Below, in pieces: positions 36,523-45,030 of a DNA stretch of 64,000 bases. Positions within the stretch are counted from its first letter, which is position 1, and every line of letters starts with the position of its first letter. Where the stretch lies: the NCBI RefSeq assembly GCF_009712035.1, contig NZ_VILB01000014.1:274086-338085 (forward strand). Direction: 5' to 3'. Both the position numbers and the translations under genes were made by a program. This stretch comes from Anabaena sp. UHCC 0187. GTDB lineage: Bacteria > Cyanobacteriota > Cyanobacteriia > Cyanobacteriales > Nostocaceae. The notes under the pieces were generated by a model, which saw only the letters and a list, made by a program, of their open reading frames with translations, searched no databases and was not told the DNA's origin.

Positions 36523-36834
36523 ATGCCAATGGCAGTTGGCGCAATTGAAACATTAGGTTTTCCGGCGGTTTTAGCATCAGCAGACGCAATGGTTAAAGCT
36601 GCTAGTGTCACGATTGTTTATTACGGTATCGCGGAAAGTGGTCGCATGATAGTTGCTGTCAGGGGACACGTTTCGGAGGTACAAACAGCCGTAGCTGCTG
36701 GAATTGCCGCTGGTGAAGAGGTTTATGGTGGTGAAGTTATTACCCACTACATTATTCCTAACCCCCCGGAAAATGTGGAAACTATCTTACCTATCCACTT
36801 CACCTCCAAATCTGAACCTTTCCGTATTTTCTAA
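36523..36834 (+). CDS. ccmK3: Carboxysome shell protein CcmK3
   Basis: A single BMC-domain protein (103 aa) of the beta-carboxysome facet. The hexamer-forming core AIETLGFPAVLASADAMVKAA is typical. The pore-loop region reads YYGIAESGRM and lacks the Lys/Arg-x-Gly-Ser pore of CcmK1/2/4, which identifies CcmK3. It is followed 88 bases downstream by ccmK4. The pair forms a satellite locus apart from the main ccmKLMN operon in most beta-cyanobacteria, and CcmK3 is known to work in mixed hexamers with CcmK4. A clear GGAGATT precedes the ATG. Confidence 0.9.
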   Translation: MPMAVGAIETLGFPAVLASADAMVKAASVTIVYYGIAESGRMIVAVRGHVSEVQTAVAAGIAAGEEVYGGEVITHYIIPNPPENVETILPIHFTSKSEPFRIF

Positions 36835-36854
36835 GTAAGTTCGCTATGAAAAAT

Positions 36855-36868
36855 TGAAGCATTGCTTC
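36855..36868 (+). promoter_or_regulatory. Hairpin between ccmK3 and ccmK4
   Basis: TGAAGC-ATT-GCTTCA sits about 20 bases after the ccmK3 stop and is followed by ATAAAAATAACTTG. There is no T-run, so full termination is unlikely. It may stabilise or process the mRNA and set the ratio of the two shell proteins. Confidence 0.45.
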
Positions 36869-36922
36869 ATAAAAATAACTTGTAGCAACCGATAACTTTA
36901 TATTCAAAACAGGAGATTAAAA

Positions 36923-37273
36923 ATGTCATCATCACAGGCAGTTGGATCACTAGAAACCAAGGGTTTTCCCGCCGTTCTCGCAGCAGCAGACGCAATGGTA
37001 AAAGCCGGTCGAGTTACCCTCGTTGGTTATATCAGAGTTGGTAGCGCCCGCTTTACCGTCAATATTCGTGGTGACGTTTCCGAAGTCAAAGCTGCTATGG
37101 CTGCCGGTGTGGATGCTGTAGAAAAAGTTCATGGTGGTACTCTCGAATCTTGGGTAATTATTGCTCGTCCCCATGAAAACGTAGAAGCTGTATTGCCAAT
37201 TGCTTATACAGAAGAAGTCCAAGAGTATCGAGACTCTGTGGAAAATCCCATTATCGGTGCTTCCAGACGCTAA
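36923..37273 (+). CDS. ccmK4: Carboxysome shell protein CcmK4
   Basis: BMC-domain shell protein (116 aa). The core reads [21 protein letters not shown], and the pore loop IRVGSARF has the Arg-x-Gly-Ser arrangement of CcmK4. The C-terminal tail ([19 protein letters not shown]) is longer than that of CcmK3 and basic at the end. It has its own strong AGGAGATT site. Second gene of the ccmK3-ccmK4 operon; an intrinsic terminator follows at 37520-37549. Confidence 0.93.
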   Translation: MSSSQAVGSLETKGFPAVLAAADAMVKAGRVTLVGYIRVGSARFTVNIRGDVSEVKAAMAAGVDAVEKVHGGTLESWVIIARPHENVEAVLPIAYTEEVQEYRDSVENPIIGASRR

Positions 37274-37519
37274 TTCCAGATTTTATAGTCCATAGCCAAT
37301 AATTAACTTTGACTACGGACTCTATCACTAATATGTTTGATCACTGATATTGCACCTAAAAGTTAACTGAAGTTCAGTGATCTCCGTCACAGTATACATA
37401 CGGTCTATTTATAGTATTATCTTGAATAACGAATCAATTAGGAGTTATTATCTTCAATTAAATTACTAAATCTAATATTTAAGTATTCATCAATTGCCAT
37501 AAATATTACCATTCCAAGT

Positions 37520-37549
37520 AGCCGAAAGGTGAATTCTGTCGGCTTTTTG
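37520..37549 (+). terminator. Rho-independent terminator of the ccmK3-ccmK4 operon
   Basis: AGCCGA (37520-37525), a 13-nt loop, TCGGCT (37539-37544) followed by TTTTGAGTT. It lies about 250 bases beyond the ccmK4 stop, so a long 3' untranslated region is implied. The rest of the 37274-37825 gap must include the promoter of the HetZ-related gene; I see no clear NtcA-type GTA-N8-TAC site in it. Confidence 0.65.
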
Positions 37550-37825
37550 AGTTGTATAAATCAAAATCAGGAATTTATATATTGCCAAAATAGTGTGAAA
37601 AATAAAACTCTAGCAAAAGTTGAAACTTATCAAAATAAAACTGCGTCTTAAAAGGTATTTATCTTAGATAAATTACCATTTCCATCTATTAGTAATAACA
37701 CAAATTACTAGTTAGGGGAAAATCCCAAATCAGAGGGAATATATAATCAGTAATCGGCAAAATTTTAGCAATTACTAATTATCAATGACCACCAAAAGAA
37801 TCAAAGTTCACTAAATTAAGTCAGA

Positions 37826-39013
37826 ATGGCGATTGTGATGCAAACTTTACAACAGAGTTTCGAGGAGTGCAATCTTGCGATGGTACAAGAGGGGGCGAAT
37901 TTAGCTCAATATTGGCAACAGCGACTAGCTACAGAATGTCCAGAACAAAGTCAGGCTACTAGAGAAAGTATTCTTAACTGGCTTTTGGGAGTAGATTTAG
38001 AACGGTTTGATCTACTTAACCCCAAAGAACTAGAAATTGCTAAACAAGCCATGGAATATCGCTGGCGGATTCTCCATAAACGCTATTTAGGCATGAGCAG
38101 AGAACGGGCTTATCGTCAACTGATTAGCCGCTTGGGTAGTGTGGTTGCCATCAGAAACAAAATTCAAACTTGGGTAGCCCTCAGCCGCGATCGCCAACGG
38201 AGTGTGATTGATGTCCTCCAAGAAGTCCTCCAAGAATTACTACAAAGTGATTCATATATCCAACAACAAATGATGCAGATTACCGCACTAACAACAGATA
38301 AAAGATTGCGGGATACGTTATTATTTGCCAGCGTCGAAGAATATTGTTTACGCCCAGTTCGCAATCAACCTATATTCATGTACCGCTTTGTTAACTACCT
38401 GCGGCGAATTCAGCGGGGAGGCTTAACACAAGTACCTAGCAGCGAATTAGTTAGACTTGTTTCTGAAGAAATTCTCACAGAAAATCACGAAAATCCCATT
38501 AGCTTAGTTGATAATCAAGCGATCGCTAAATATCAAGAAACCCAACACCTAGAAGAACAACAACTTGCCCGTCAACTCGTAAAGCAAGAATTTGAACAAT
38601 ATTTATTAGAAAATATTGGCCAACAAGCAGTAGATTGGTTACGCTTATATCTTCAAGGAAAATCCCAAGAAGAAATTGCTAAACAACTCAACAAACCCAT
38701 CAAAGAAGTATATCGTCTCCGGGAAAAACTCAGTTATCATGCAGTGCGAGTCTTTGCCATCAAAGGCCAACCAGACCTAGTTGATAATTGGCTTTCCACC
38801 TCTTTACCAGAACATAACTTAGGGTTAACAGAACCCAAATGGCAACAACTCCATGAACAATTAACCCCTTTAGCACAACAAATTCTTAAGCTCCGCAAAG
38901 CTGGTAACTCCATAGAAGCTACAGCCCAGCAGCTACAACTCAAAACCCATCAAGTTTTAGGTGAATGGACAAAAGTTTATCTTGCTGCTCAAACCTTGAG
39001 AAGTCAAAATTAA
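37826..39013 (+). CDS. HetZ-related protein
   Basis: A 395-aa protein resembling HetZ, a regulator of early heterocyst differentiation in filamentous cyanobacteria. The C-terminal half shows the shared layout: EQYLLENIGQQAVDWLRLYL, GKSQEEIAKQLNKPIKEVYR (helix-turn-helix-like), FAIKGQPDLVDNWLSTSL, NLGLTEPKW, and a last IEATAQQLQLKTHQVLGEW helical pair that could be a second DNA-binding element. The N-terminal half (RWRIL.KRYLGMSRERAYRQLISRLGS) also matches the family pattern. It is not HetZ itself as I recall that sequence, but a paralogue. Function in patterning is inference. It is followed by two palindromic hairpins. No PatU gene is adjacent. Confidence 0.7.
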   Translation: MAIVMQTLQQSFEECNLAMVQEGANLAQYWQQRLATECPEQSQATRESILNWLLGVDLERFDLLNPKELEIAKQAMEYRWRILHKRYLGMSRERAYRQLISRLGSVVAIRNKIQTWVALSRDRQRSVIDVLQEVLQELLQSDSYIQQQMMQITALTTDKRLRDTLLFASVEEYCLRPVRNQPIFMYRFVNYLRRIQRGGLTQVPSSELVRLVSEEILTENHENPISLVDNQAIAKYQETQHLEEQQLARQLVKQEFEQYLLENIGQQAVDWLRLYLQGKSQEEIAKQLNKPIKEVYRLREKLSYHAVRVFAIKGQPDLVDNWLSTSLPEHNLGLTEPKWQQLHEQLTPLAQQILKLRKAGNSIEATAQQLQLKTHQVLGEWTKVYLAAQTLRSQN

Positions 39014-39014
39014 C

Positions 39015-39073
39015 TTTGAGAGTTAACTCTCAAAATCAGATAGAATTACACCACCAAATCATAGATTTGGTGG
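39015..39073 (+). terminator. Two palindromic hairpins after the HetZ-related gene
   Basis: A 20-bp perfect palindrome TTTGAGAGTTAACTCTCAAA begins one base after the stop codon region (39015-39034). A second stem, CCACCAAATC-ATA-GATTTGGTGG (39051-39073), follows. Together they look like a double terminator or an mRNA-stabilising 3' end. The rest of the gap to 39368 contains a 'TGTAGGCGTAGCTATGCC' type repeat remnant near 39122 and no gene. Confidence 0.6.
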
Positions 39074-39368
39074 GGGTCTTAAACCTAATTATACATCCGC
39101 TTTTTCGTAAATAATTCATTCTGTAGGCGTAGCTATGCCCCAGGCTATTCTGGCTCTGTGACTCTTTATATTCTTTTTGATAAAAATATGTCTCCATACT
39201 TGTAAATTAGGATACGAAAAATAATATTCTTATCAGTAAAAACCTCAGATTTTTTCTAAATAACCCAAGTTGCTAGTTATCTAGTTTAGGCTGGTAATTA
39301 ATTGGTCATTGGTAAAACTTTTACCCATCACCTGTTCCCTACTTAAAATCCCTCCTTAGATATAATCC

Positions 39369-40052
39369 ATGAAAACAGAGGTTTTTAGTGATACTTTCCC
39401 ATTACTAAGTACAGCTAGTCCACAAACCATAGAATGGCTGCTCAACATAGCAACTGAACACGATTACCCCTCAGAACGGGCTGTTTTAATGGAAGATTCC
39501 TGGGGTAATGCAGTTTACTTTATTGTTTCTGGTTGGGTGAAAGTCCGACGCACTAAAGGGGAAGATTCCGTCGCCATAGCAATTTTAGGACGTGGCGATT
39601 TTTTTGGAGAAATGGCGGTTTTGGATGAATCCCCACGGTCAACGGACGTTATTTCCCTTTCACAAGTAAAATTACTGAGTGTCTCCAGAGATCGTTTTAT
39701 TCAAATCTTATTCAAAGATCCACAGTTACATCATCGAATGCTACAAATGATGGTAAAACGAGTCCGGCAAATTAACCTCCGGTTACAAATGCGTTTATCA
39801 CCACCGGCGGTCAAACTTGCCCATACCTTAGTGAGTTTAGCTGATAACTATGGACAGGAATCAGGCTTGGGTAAGAAAATTTTGAATATTCCCCTGAAAG
39901 ATTTAGCAGAAGTCACAGAAATCACACTGGACGAAACCACTAAAATTATGGAAAAACTCCAGGAAAAAGGATGGATTAAAATTGATCCTACTAACAACAC
40001 TATTGATTTAATTAACTATAAACAAATCGTGGTTTTAGCTACCAAACTCTAA
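39369..40052 (+). CDS. Crp/Fnr-family transcriptional regulator
   Basis: Cyclic-nucleotide-binding fold at about 10-130 (AVYFIVSGWVKVRR, LGRGDFFGEMAVLDESPRSTDV) followed by the long dimer helix and a winged helix (about 150-225; IPLKDLAEVTEITLDETTKIMEKLQEKGWIKI). The phosphate-binding-cassette shape FFGEMAVLDESPRST is present and closely resembles cAMP-binding members. It is neither NtcA nor Fnr: no N-terminal Fe-S Cys cluster is seen. It starts 355 bases after the HetZ-related gene; targets are unknown. Confidence 0.9.
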   Translation: MKTEVFSDTFPLLSTASPQTIEWLLNIATEHDYPSERAVLMEDSWGNAVYFIVSGWVKVRRTKGEDSVAIAILGRGDFFGEMAVLDESPRSTDVISLSQVKLLSVSRDRFIQILFKDPQLHHRMLQMMVKRVRQINLRLQMRLSPPAVKLAHTLVSLADNYGQESGLGKKILNIPLKDLAEVTEITLDETTKIMEKLQEKGWIKIDPTNNTIDLINYKQIVVLATKL

Positions 40053-40163
40053 ATCTTTAATAGGCAGAAATACTTGAGAAAATGCCAGATTCAATTGGAT
40101 ATAGACTCAACTCCAGCAAATATGTCATAAGTTAAAAAGAGTATCAAAGACAAAAATTGATTT

Positions 40164-41087
40164 ATGAGTACCACCATCAACACTACTCCTGATGTAGCTT
40201 CCCGTTTCGTCAATAGTATTTTGGCAATTAAACCCTTAGCCAATCTTGCCAAACATCAAGCCAGACAAATGATGATTAAACGGGCTGAAAAGATTGGTGT
40301 GTTTTGGACAAAGGAAGTACAGCAACTTCAAGCTCGTGATTGGGCAAGTGATTTAGCTCAAATCCAAAATCCCCAGCTAAACTATCCAGATTACTACGTT
40401 ACCTCATTCCACGCTTATGAAACCGGAAATCTCAGTTGGCAAGCTGCTTTTGAAGTAGAATCTGCGGCTCATGCTGTCCATTCTAGAATTTGGCAGAAAC
40501 CGGAAAACCAAGGTGACGCAAAACTCCGCCAAAGTTTTCACGATATCCTGAAAAATTCTATTTCTGGACAACCACAAGATATTATAGACTTGGGGTGTAG
40601 TGTAGGTATGAGTACCTTTGCCCTCCAAGCAATTTATCCCCAAGCCCAGATTACCGGTTTAGACTTATCTCCTTACTTCCTAGCTGTAGCTAACTATCGT
40701 ACTCAACAACGTCGTCTTACCCACATTAACTGGGTGCATGGTCAAGCGGAATCTACAGGCATAGCAGATGCAACATTTGATTTAGTTTCTATTTTTCTGA
40801 TGTGTCATGAATTACCCCAATCAGCAACTCACCAGATTTTTGCCGAAGCTAGACGTATTTTGCGTCCAGGTGGCCACCTAGCAATTATGGACATGAATCC
40901 CCAATCGGAAATTTACAAAAAAATGCCAACTTATATTTTGACGCTGCTCAAAAGCACCGAACCTTATTTAGATGAATATTTCAGTTTGGACATGGAACAA
41001 GCCTTAATTCAGGCAGGTTTCCAAACTCCTACTATTACTAGTAATAGCCCCCGTCACCGTACTATCATTGCTCAGGTGAGTGGCTAA
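40164..41087 (+). CDS. Class I SAM-dependent methyltransferase
   Basis: Rossmann methyltransferase in the C-terminal half: motif I IDLGCSVGMSTFAL, the acidic loop GLDLSPY, motif II FDLVSIFLMCHELP, and the post-I region ILRPGGHLAIMDM. The N-terminal 130 residues (including YYVTSFHAYETGNLSWQAA) form a separate helical cap seen in cyanobacterial relatives. Substrate unknown; the fold resembles UbiE/Coq5-type small-molecule enzymes. Its stop overlaps the start of the PrsW-like gene by eight bases, so the two are translationally coupled. Confidence 0.88.
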   Translation: MSTTINTTPDVASRFVNSILAIKPLANLAKHQARQMMIKRAEKIGVFWTKEVQQLQARDWASDLAQIQNPQLNYPDYYVTSFHAYETGNLSWQAAFEVESAAHAVHSRIWQKPENQGDAKLRQSFHDILKNSISGQPQDIIDLGCSVGMSTFALQAIYPQAQITGLDLSPYFLAVANYRTQQRRLTHINWVHGQAESTGIADATFDLVSIFLMCHELPQSATHQIFAEARRILRPGGHLAIMDMNPQSEIYKKMPTYILTLLKSTEPYLDEYFSLDMEQALIQAGFQTPTITSNSPRHRTIIAQVSG

Positions 41088-42057
41088 TTTATCTTTAGTG
41101 CTGTGGGCAGTTATTCCCCCCCTGCTGTTTTTGTGGTTTTACTACCGCAGAACTCCTGCTGCCCCACCCCTGTTAAATTTATTAGTTTTGTTTATTATTG
41201 GCGCTATATCTGGTTTTGCTGCCCTTGGCCTAGAATGGGCTATGGAAACTGCTGCTAACCAGGTTTTAAATTGGCAACAGATACAGCGTCATTTTTTTGG
41301 TGTCGTTTTCCGACAGATATTTGCGATCGCTCCCATTGAAGAAGGATGTAAATTAGTAGCAGTTATTCTCCCTCTTTGCTATTTACAACGTCAGTATTAT
41401 CTACGAGCTACTACTGTTTTTTTATTTACTATGGCAGTAACTTTAGGGTTCACTGCGGAAGAAACCTGGATTTATCTATTTCACGGCACATCTTCAATTC
41501 TAGAACGAAGTATTGGGACACCAGTTCATGCTATGTTTTCTGCTCCTTGGGGGTACGCTTTAGGGATATATATTTCTGCCAGTAGAAGATTAAATAGAGA
41601 TCGGAATTTGATTTTTACGGCTTGGTTAAATTCTGTCTTTTTCCATGCTTTAGTCAATGTTTTATCTATTGCTGGGAGATTTTCACAACCCATATCTTTA
41701 CTTACATACAGTTTTTTTCCCTTACTATTATGGATGTTTTGGCGGTTGGAACAACTACTGCAAAAACTCCAGGGTAAACGTCCTTTGCTGTTAATTTCTG
41801 GACATACATCCTCAGCGCGGACTTGGCAAAGGGGTTTAGTATTATTAATTCTTTTACTAGGTGGAAATTCTTTATTTGGGTTGTTGATTCTAGCTAGAAA
41901 AATTAGTCCTTTGCGCTGGGTACTTTGGTTTGAGCCGACAACTTTCTGGTTTATAGTTCAAGAAATATTATTCAATTTTGGGTTAGGACTTTTAGCTTGG
42001 TTAATTTATAGCTATTTACGTAATTTAGCCCGTCGGCGTAGTTTTTACTTGAGATAG
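41080..42057 (+). CDS. PrsW-family intramembrane metalloprotease
   Basis: A 325-aa protein with about eight membrane helices. The protease motifs are IEEGCKLV (EExxK, the metal-binding glutamates), FTAEETWIYL, the HAMFSAPWGYALG helix and FFHALVNV (His). Relatives include PrsW, which cleaves the anti-sigma factor RsiW in Bacillus, and CPBP-type proteases. No sigma/anti-sigma gene is near. It starts with GTG at 41080 inside the end of the methyltransferase gene. A bidirectional terminator follows at 42061-42091. Confidence 0.87.
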   Translation: MANLSLVLWAVIPPLLFLWFYYRRTPAAPPLLNLLVLFIIGAISGFAALGLEWAMETAANQVLNWQQIQRHFFGVVFRQIFAIAPIEEGCKLVAVILPLCYLQRQYYLRATTVFLFTMAVTLGFTAEETWIYLFHGTSSILERSIGTPVHAMFSAPWGYALGIYISASRRLNRDRNLIFTAWLNSVFFHALVNVLSIAGRFSQPISLLTYSFFPLLLWMFWRLEQLLQKLQGKRPLLLISGHTSSARTWQRGLVLLILLLGGNSLFGLLILARKISPLRWVLWFEPTTFWFIVQEILFNFGLGLLAWLIYSYLRNLARRRSFYLR

Positions 42058-42060
42058 AAA

Positions 42061-42091
42061 CAGATGGATATTAATGAGAATTATCCATCTG
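42061..42091. terminator. Bidirectional terminator between PrsW-like and QueD-like genes
   Basis: CAGATGGATA and TATCCATCTG form a perfect ten-pair stem with an 11-nt loop in the 46-base gap between two convergent genes. AT-rich sequence flanks it on both sides, which suits termination from either direction. Confidence 0.75.
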
Positions 42092-42103
42092 AATTAAATA
42101 ATC

Positions 42104-42976
42104 TTAGACTCTGGCCAATACTGGTTGACTTACTGCTGCATTAACAGATGTTGATTCAGAATCAGCGGCATAAATTTCACAGGAGTTATTGGGACTTTCA
42201 ATCAGTTTGACTTTGTAAAGTTTTGCTCCTAATTCAAGAATAGGCGATCGCAAAGTATTACTAATATAAAGAGCAATATTTTCCGCCGTTGGCACAACTT
42301 TAGTAAAGAACGGAATATCCTTATTTAAAAAAGTGTGATCAAATGGCTCAACTACATAATCTGTAATTACCTGATTTAAAGCCCCTAAATCAATAATCAT
42401 CCCTGTGCGGGGGTCAATTTCCCCTTTTACAGTTATTTCTAAGTGATAATTATGCCCGTGTCCATTGACACGAGCGCATTTACCATAAATTTCTGTATTT
42501 TCTTCCAAACTCAAATCAGGGTGCGCCAATCGGTGAGCCGCGCTAAAGTGAGTGCTAATGTTGAGATAACCTTCCATACCGTTGCCCATATAATCTGCCC
42601 AAAGTTGAGGATGTTCAAATAACTGTACGCGAACCACAGGTAAATGGGGTGCTAGACGCTGCCAAATCACCCGCGCGATATTTTCCGTAGTGGGGAGAGT
42701 TTCTTGAAATTCTGGCCACACATCATTGAGATAGGAAAAATCCAATTGACCAGTAACTTCTCGCTTAATAACGTGTTTCACATCAGACAAGTTCAGTACC
42801 ATACCATATTCATCTAATTCCCCAGCCAGGGAGATAAATAAGACATAGTTGTGTCCGTGTCCAGGAAATTTTGAGCAAAGGTCAAATTTTTCCAAATTCT
42901 CGGTTTCACTCAGTTCTGGCAACCAATAGCGGTGGCTGGCCGAAAACTGAGCGCGGCGATTTACAATACATTGCAT
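42104..42976 (-). CDS. Tandem 6-carboxytetrahydropterin synthase (QueD/PTPS) fusion
   Basis: Two complete PTPS/QueD domains in one 290-aa chain, where the usual protein has one of 120-140 aa. Each half shows the zinc-site histidines: FSASHRYWLPEL with CSKFPGHGHNYVL (1-55), then FSAAHRLAHPDL with CARVNGHGHNYHLEI (about 143-185). Each half also carries the later substrate-binding segment (FSYLNDVWP / HTFLNKDIP; PTTENIARVIW / PTAENIALYIS). QueD makes 6-carboxytetrahydropterin in queuosine/7-deazaguanine synthesis, and PTPS makes 6-pyruvoyltetrahydropterin; sequence alone does not decide. Natural tandem copies could assemble like a two-ring PTPS from fewer chains. No other que gene is near. Confidence 0.88.
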   Translation of the reverse strand: MQCIVNRRAQFSASHRYWLPELSETENLEKFDLCSKFPGHGHNYVLFISLAGELDEYGMVLNLSDVKHVIKREVTGQLDFSYLNDVWPEFQETLPTTENIARVIWQRLAPHLPVVRVQLFEHPQLWADYMGNGMEGYLNISTHFSAAHRLAHPDLSLEENTEIYGKCARVNGHGHNYHLEITVKGEIDPRTGMIIDLGALNQVITDYVVEPFDHTFLNKDIPFFTKVVPTAENIALYISNTLRSPILELGAKLYKVKLIESPNNSCEIYAADSESTSVNAAVSQPVLARV

Positions 42977-43052
42977 GAGTACACTAGAAACAGAACTTAA
43001 TATTTCTTAAACTTTCACTATTTACAGGATAAACCAATTTGTTACTTATTGG

Positions 43053-43280
43053 TCAGTAAAATCGGGAATATTCATAAGATTTTCGTATAATAACTATCCA
43101 AGTAGAACTTCGCGTCTTGTTGACAACTCTATATTTTTTAATCGCTTTTTTACGACGATTAGATCCTTTTTTCCTGCGAGAGACACGACGCTGTGCAGAT
43201 TTTAATTTGCGTTCAGCTTTGCGTAAAAACTTAGGGGCGGCAATTCTTCCATCGTCTGAGCTAAAACCTTGATAAATCAA
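43053..43280 (-). pseudogene. Fragment of IS605-type tnpB
   Basis: The translation contains SSDDGRIAAPKFLRKAERKL, then SAQRRVSRRKKGSNRRKKA, the central region of TnpB (family pattern SDG-x-NPKFLRKAERKLKKAQRRLSRKKKGS). It breaks off after about 45 matching residues, and the tail is out of register: a shifted frame near 43055-43085 reads ENLMNIPDFTDQ. Neither end is present and the catalytic triad is lost. It is a decayed transposon gene between the QueD-like and DivIVA-like genes. Confidence 0.8.
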
Positions 43281-43421
43281 TAGTTTAAGGAATATTAATC
43301 AAGAGTGGAATTTACAGCAGATTGCGCTCTTTTGAGGTATACGTTAAATAATAAAACTCTTGTGGGGTGGGCATCTTGCCCGCCAACAGTGTACCTCATA
43401 ACACCGGGAAGTGCTGTAATT

Positions 43422-43446
43422 AGCCAGAATTAAAAACATTCTGGCT
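43422..43446. terminator. Hairpin after the DivIVA-like gene
   Basis: AGCCAGAAT, seven bases, ATTCTGGCT: a perfect nine-pair stem 25 bases beyond the DivIVA-like stop on the minus strand. There is no strong T-run. Confidence 0.5.
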
Positions 43447-43470
43447 GTTGTAATGTTTAATGCTGCTAAA

Positions 43471-44184
43471 TTACCGCTTTTTAGAATTATTTGAACTTCG
43501 CTGTGGATTATCTCCACTTTTCGAGATGCTGGGCGAACGTAATTGTTGCCGACCATTAGTAATAATTTGTAACATTTGCTGAATATCCTGTTCAATATTA
43601 CCCAGAACGTTATCAGCGTATTTATCAGCACCATCTTCAATGTCTTGAGCTTGAGAAATTGCTGTTTGGCGCATTTCCTCTAATTCTTGTTGACAGGCGC
43701 GACGCTTGCGTTCAATTTCCGTGACAGTTTCCTGCATCATAGCTTCACAATCTTGCTGGACTTGTCGCCGCAGTTGGTCAGCTTCCCGTTGTGCTTGTCT
43801 GATAATATCACTTTCAGCTAAAATTTGCGCTCTTTTGGCTTGAGCTACATCTACAACCTGTTGTCCATATTCTTCGGCTTCTAGCAGAATTTCATCCTTT
43901 TGTGCCAAAATATCGAGGGATTCCTGGAATACTGCTGGCAAAGAAAGACGGATAAAATCCAGATGTTCGAGTAATTTGTCTTCATCTACCAAGGTACGTC
44001 CCGTCAGTGGAATCCTCAGACTAGAGAGAATTATTTCCTCCAATTGGTTGAGTTCCTGCTGAATATCTATCCCTCCCGTTGGTTCTGGATTCCCATTTTG
44101 GGGGATTCCATTGATATACTCTCGTGGGGTAGGATTGTTTCCCTTGTGATTGGATTCGAGGCTAGAGATTTTTGGTTGTAGCAT
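43471..44184 (-). CDS. DivIVA/Cdv3-like coiled-coil protein
   Basis: Residues about 45-85 ([40 protein letters not shown]) match the conserved head of cyanobacterial Cdv3/DivIVA-type proteins. A long charged coiled coil follows (about 95-200; [40 protein letters not shown]) and resembles ATP-synthase b-subunit helices. The Ser/Asn/Lys-rich tail is disordered. Cdv3 in Synechococcus is needed for normal septation; the same role here is inference. The gene begins inside the 3' end of coaD, a 118-base overlap in a different frame, so expression is probably coupled. Confidence 0.72.
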   Translation of the reverse strand: MLQPKISSLESNHKGNNPTPREYINGIPQNGNPEPTGGIDIQQELNQLEEIILSSLRIPLTGRTLVDEDKLLEHLDFIRLSLPAVFQESLDILAQKDEILLEAEEYGQQVVDVAQAKRAQILAESDIIRQAQREADQLRRQVQQDCEAMMQETVTEIERKRRACQQELEEMRQTAISQAQDIEDGADKYADNVLGNIEQDIQQMLQIITNGRQQLRSPSISKSGDNPQRSSNNSKKR

Positions 44185-44645
44185 TGGTATATATCTAGGG
44201 CAATGTGTGGGGGAACAAGATGATTGACAGAGCCACCAAACCTGGCAATCTCTTTTACCACACTACTACTTAAAAAACTATACTCATTTGATGTTGCCAG
44301 AAAAACTGTCTCAATCTGAGTAGACAGTGTTTTATTAGTATGAGCCATTTGTAGCTCAATTTCAAAGTCAGAAACCGCTCTTAACCCCCGTAACAAAACT
44401 TGTGCTTGCTGCATTTGGGCATATTCTACGGTCAAACCGTCAAAACTGTCCACTTCCACATTTGGTAAATGTTTTGTAGCTTGACGAATTTGTTCTAATC
44501 TTTGCTCCACTGTAAACAATGGTATTTTCTGAGGATTTCTGAGGACGGCAACTATCACCTGTTCAAACAAACGACTACTGCGCTGAATGATGTCTAGGTG
44601 TCCCAAGGTGATGGGATCAAAACTACCAGGATAAATAGCAATCAC
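44067..44645 (-). CDS. coaD: Pantetheine-phosphate adenylyltransferase
   Basis: Fourth step of coenzyme A synthesis: phosphopantetheine plus ATP to dephospho-CoA. Motifs in order: [16 protein letters not shown] (TxGH nucleotide site), [20 protein letters not shown], and the [15 protein letters not shown] signature. The catalytic core ends near residue 160. About 30 further residues ([20 protein letters not shown]) are not conserved and are exactly the part that overlaps the DivIVA-like gene, so the extension looks secondary. Confidence 0.95.
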   Translation of the reverse strand: MIAIYPGSFDPITLGHLDIIQRSSRLFEQVIVAVLRNPQKIPLFTVEQRLEQIRQATKHLPNVEVDSFDGLTVEYAQMQQAQVLLRGLRAVSDFEIELQMAHTNKTLSTQIETVFLATSNEYSFLSSSVVKEIARFGGSVNHLVPPHIALDIYQCYNQKSLASNPITRETILPHESISMESPKMGIQNQREG

Positions 44646-44737
44646 AATGTTGTTTTAGGTGATTATATTGACAGCTTTTTTACATGACTTAGTTAAATCT
44701 AACATCTCCTGCTTCATGATTGGGAATTATTAGGAGG

Positions 44738-44852
<115 letters not shown>

Positions 44853-44856
<4 letters not shown>

Positions 44857-44895
44857 AGGAGGAAGAAGAAGAGGAAGAAGAGGAAGAAGAAGGAG
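44853..44895 (+). repeat. Polypurine tract next to the heptamer array
   Basis: Following the array, the plus strand is purine-only for about 40 bases (repeats of GGAAGAAGA), then TTAAGAGG. Such a tract could form triplex DNA or grow by slippage. It has no coding role. Confidence 0.8.
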
Positions 44896-44908
44896 TTAAG
44901 AGGCTATT

Positions 44909-44970
44909 TGTGTATGGATTTTGCTGTAAAGTTTGGATCTCATGGGAGTGCATACCGCTATATTAACTAA
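44909..44970. repeat. Dispersed repeat, copy B
   Basis: TTTGTGTATGGATTTTGCTG, TAAAGTTTGGATCTCATGGG, AGTGCATACCGCTATATTAA: similar in order and wording to the copy at 33905-33970. It ends about 60 bases before lgt. Confidence 0.5.
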
Positions 44971-45030
44971 GGCATACTATATTATTGTTTTTCATCCCCA
45001 TAGACTTCATACTCCTATAGGTAATTTTGC

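Noticed and set aside
43344-43640. 98-codon minus-strand open frame
   Set aside because: It overlaps the conserved C-terminal part of the DivIVA-like gene and a hairpin, and has no recognisable motif.
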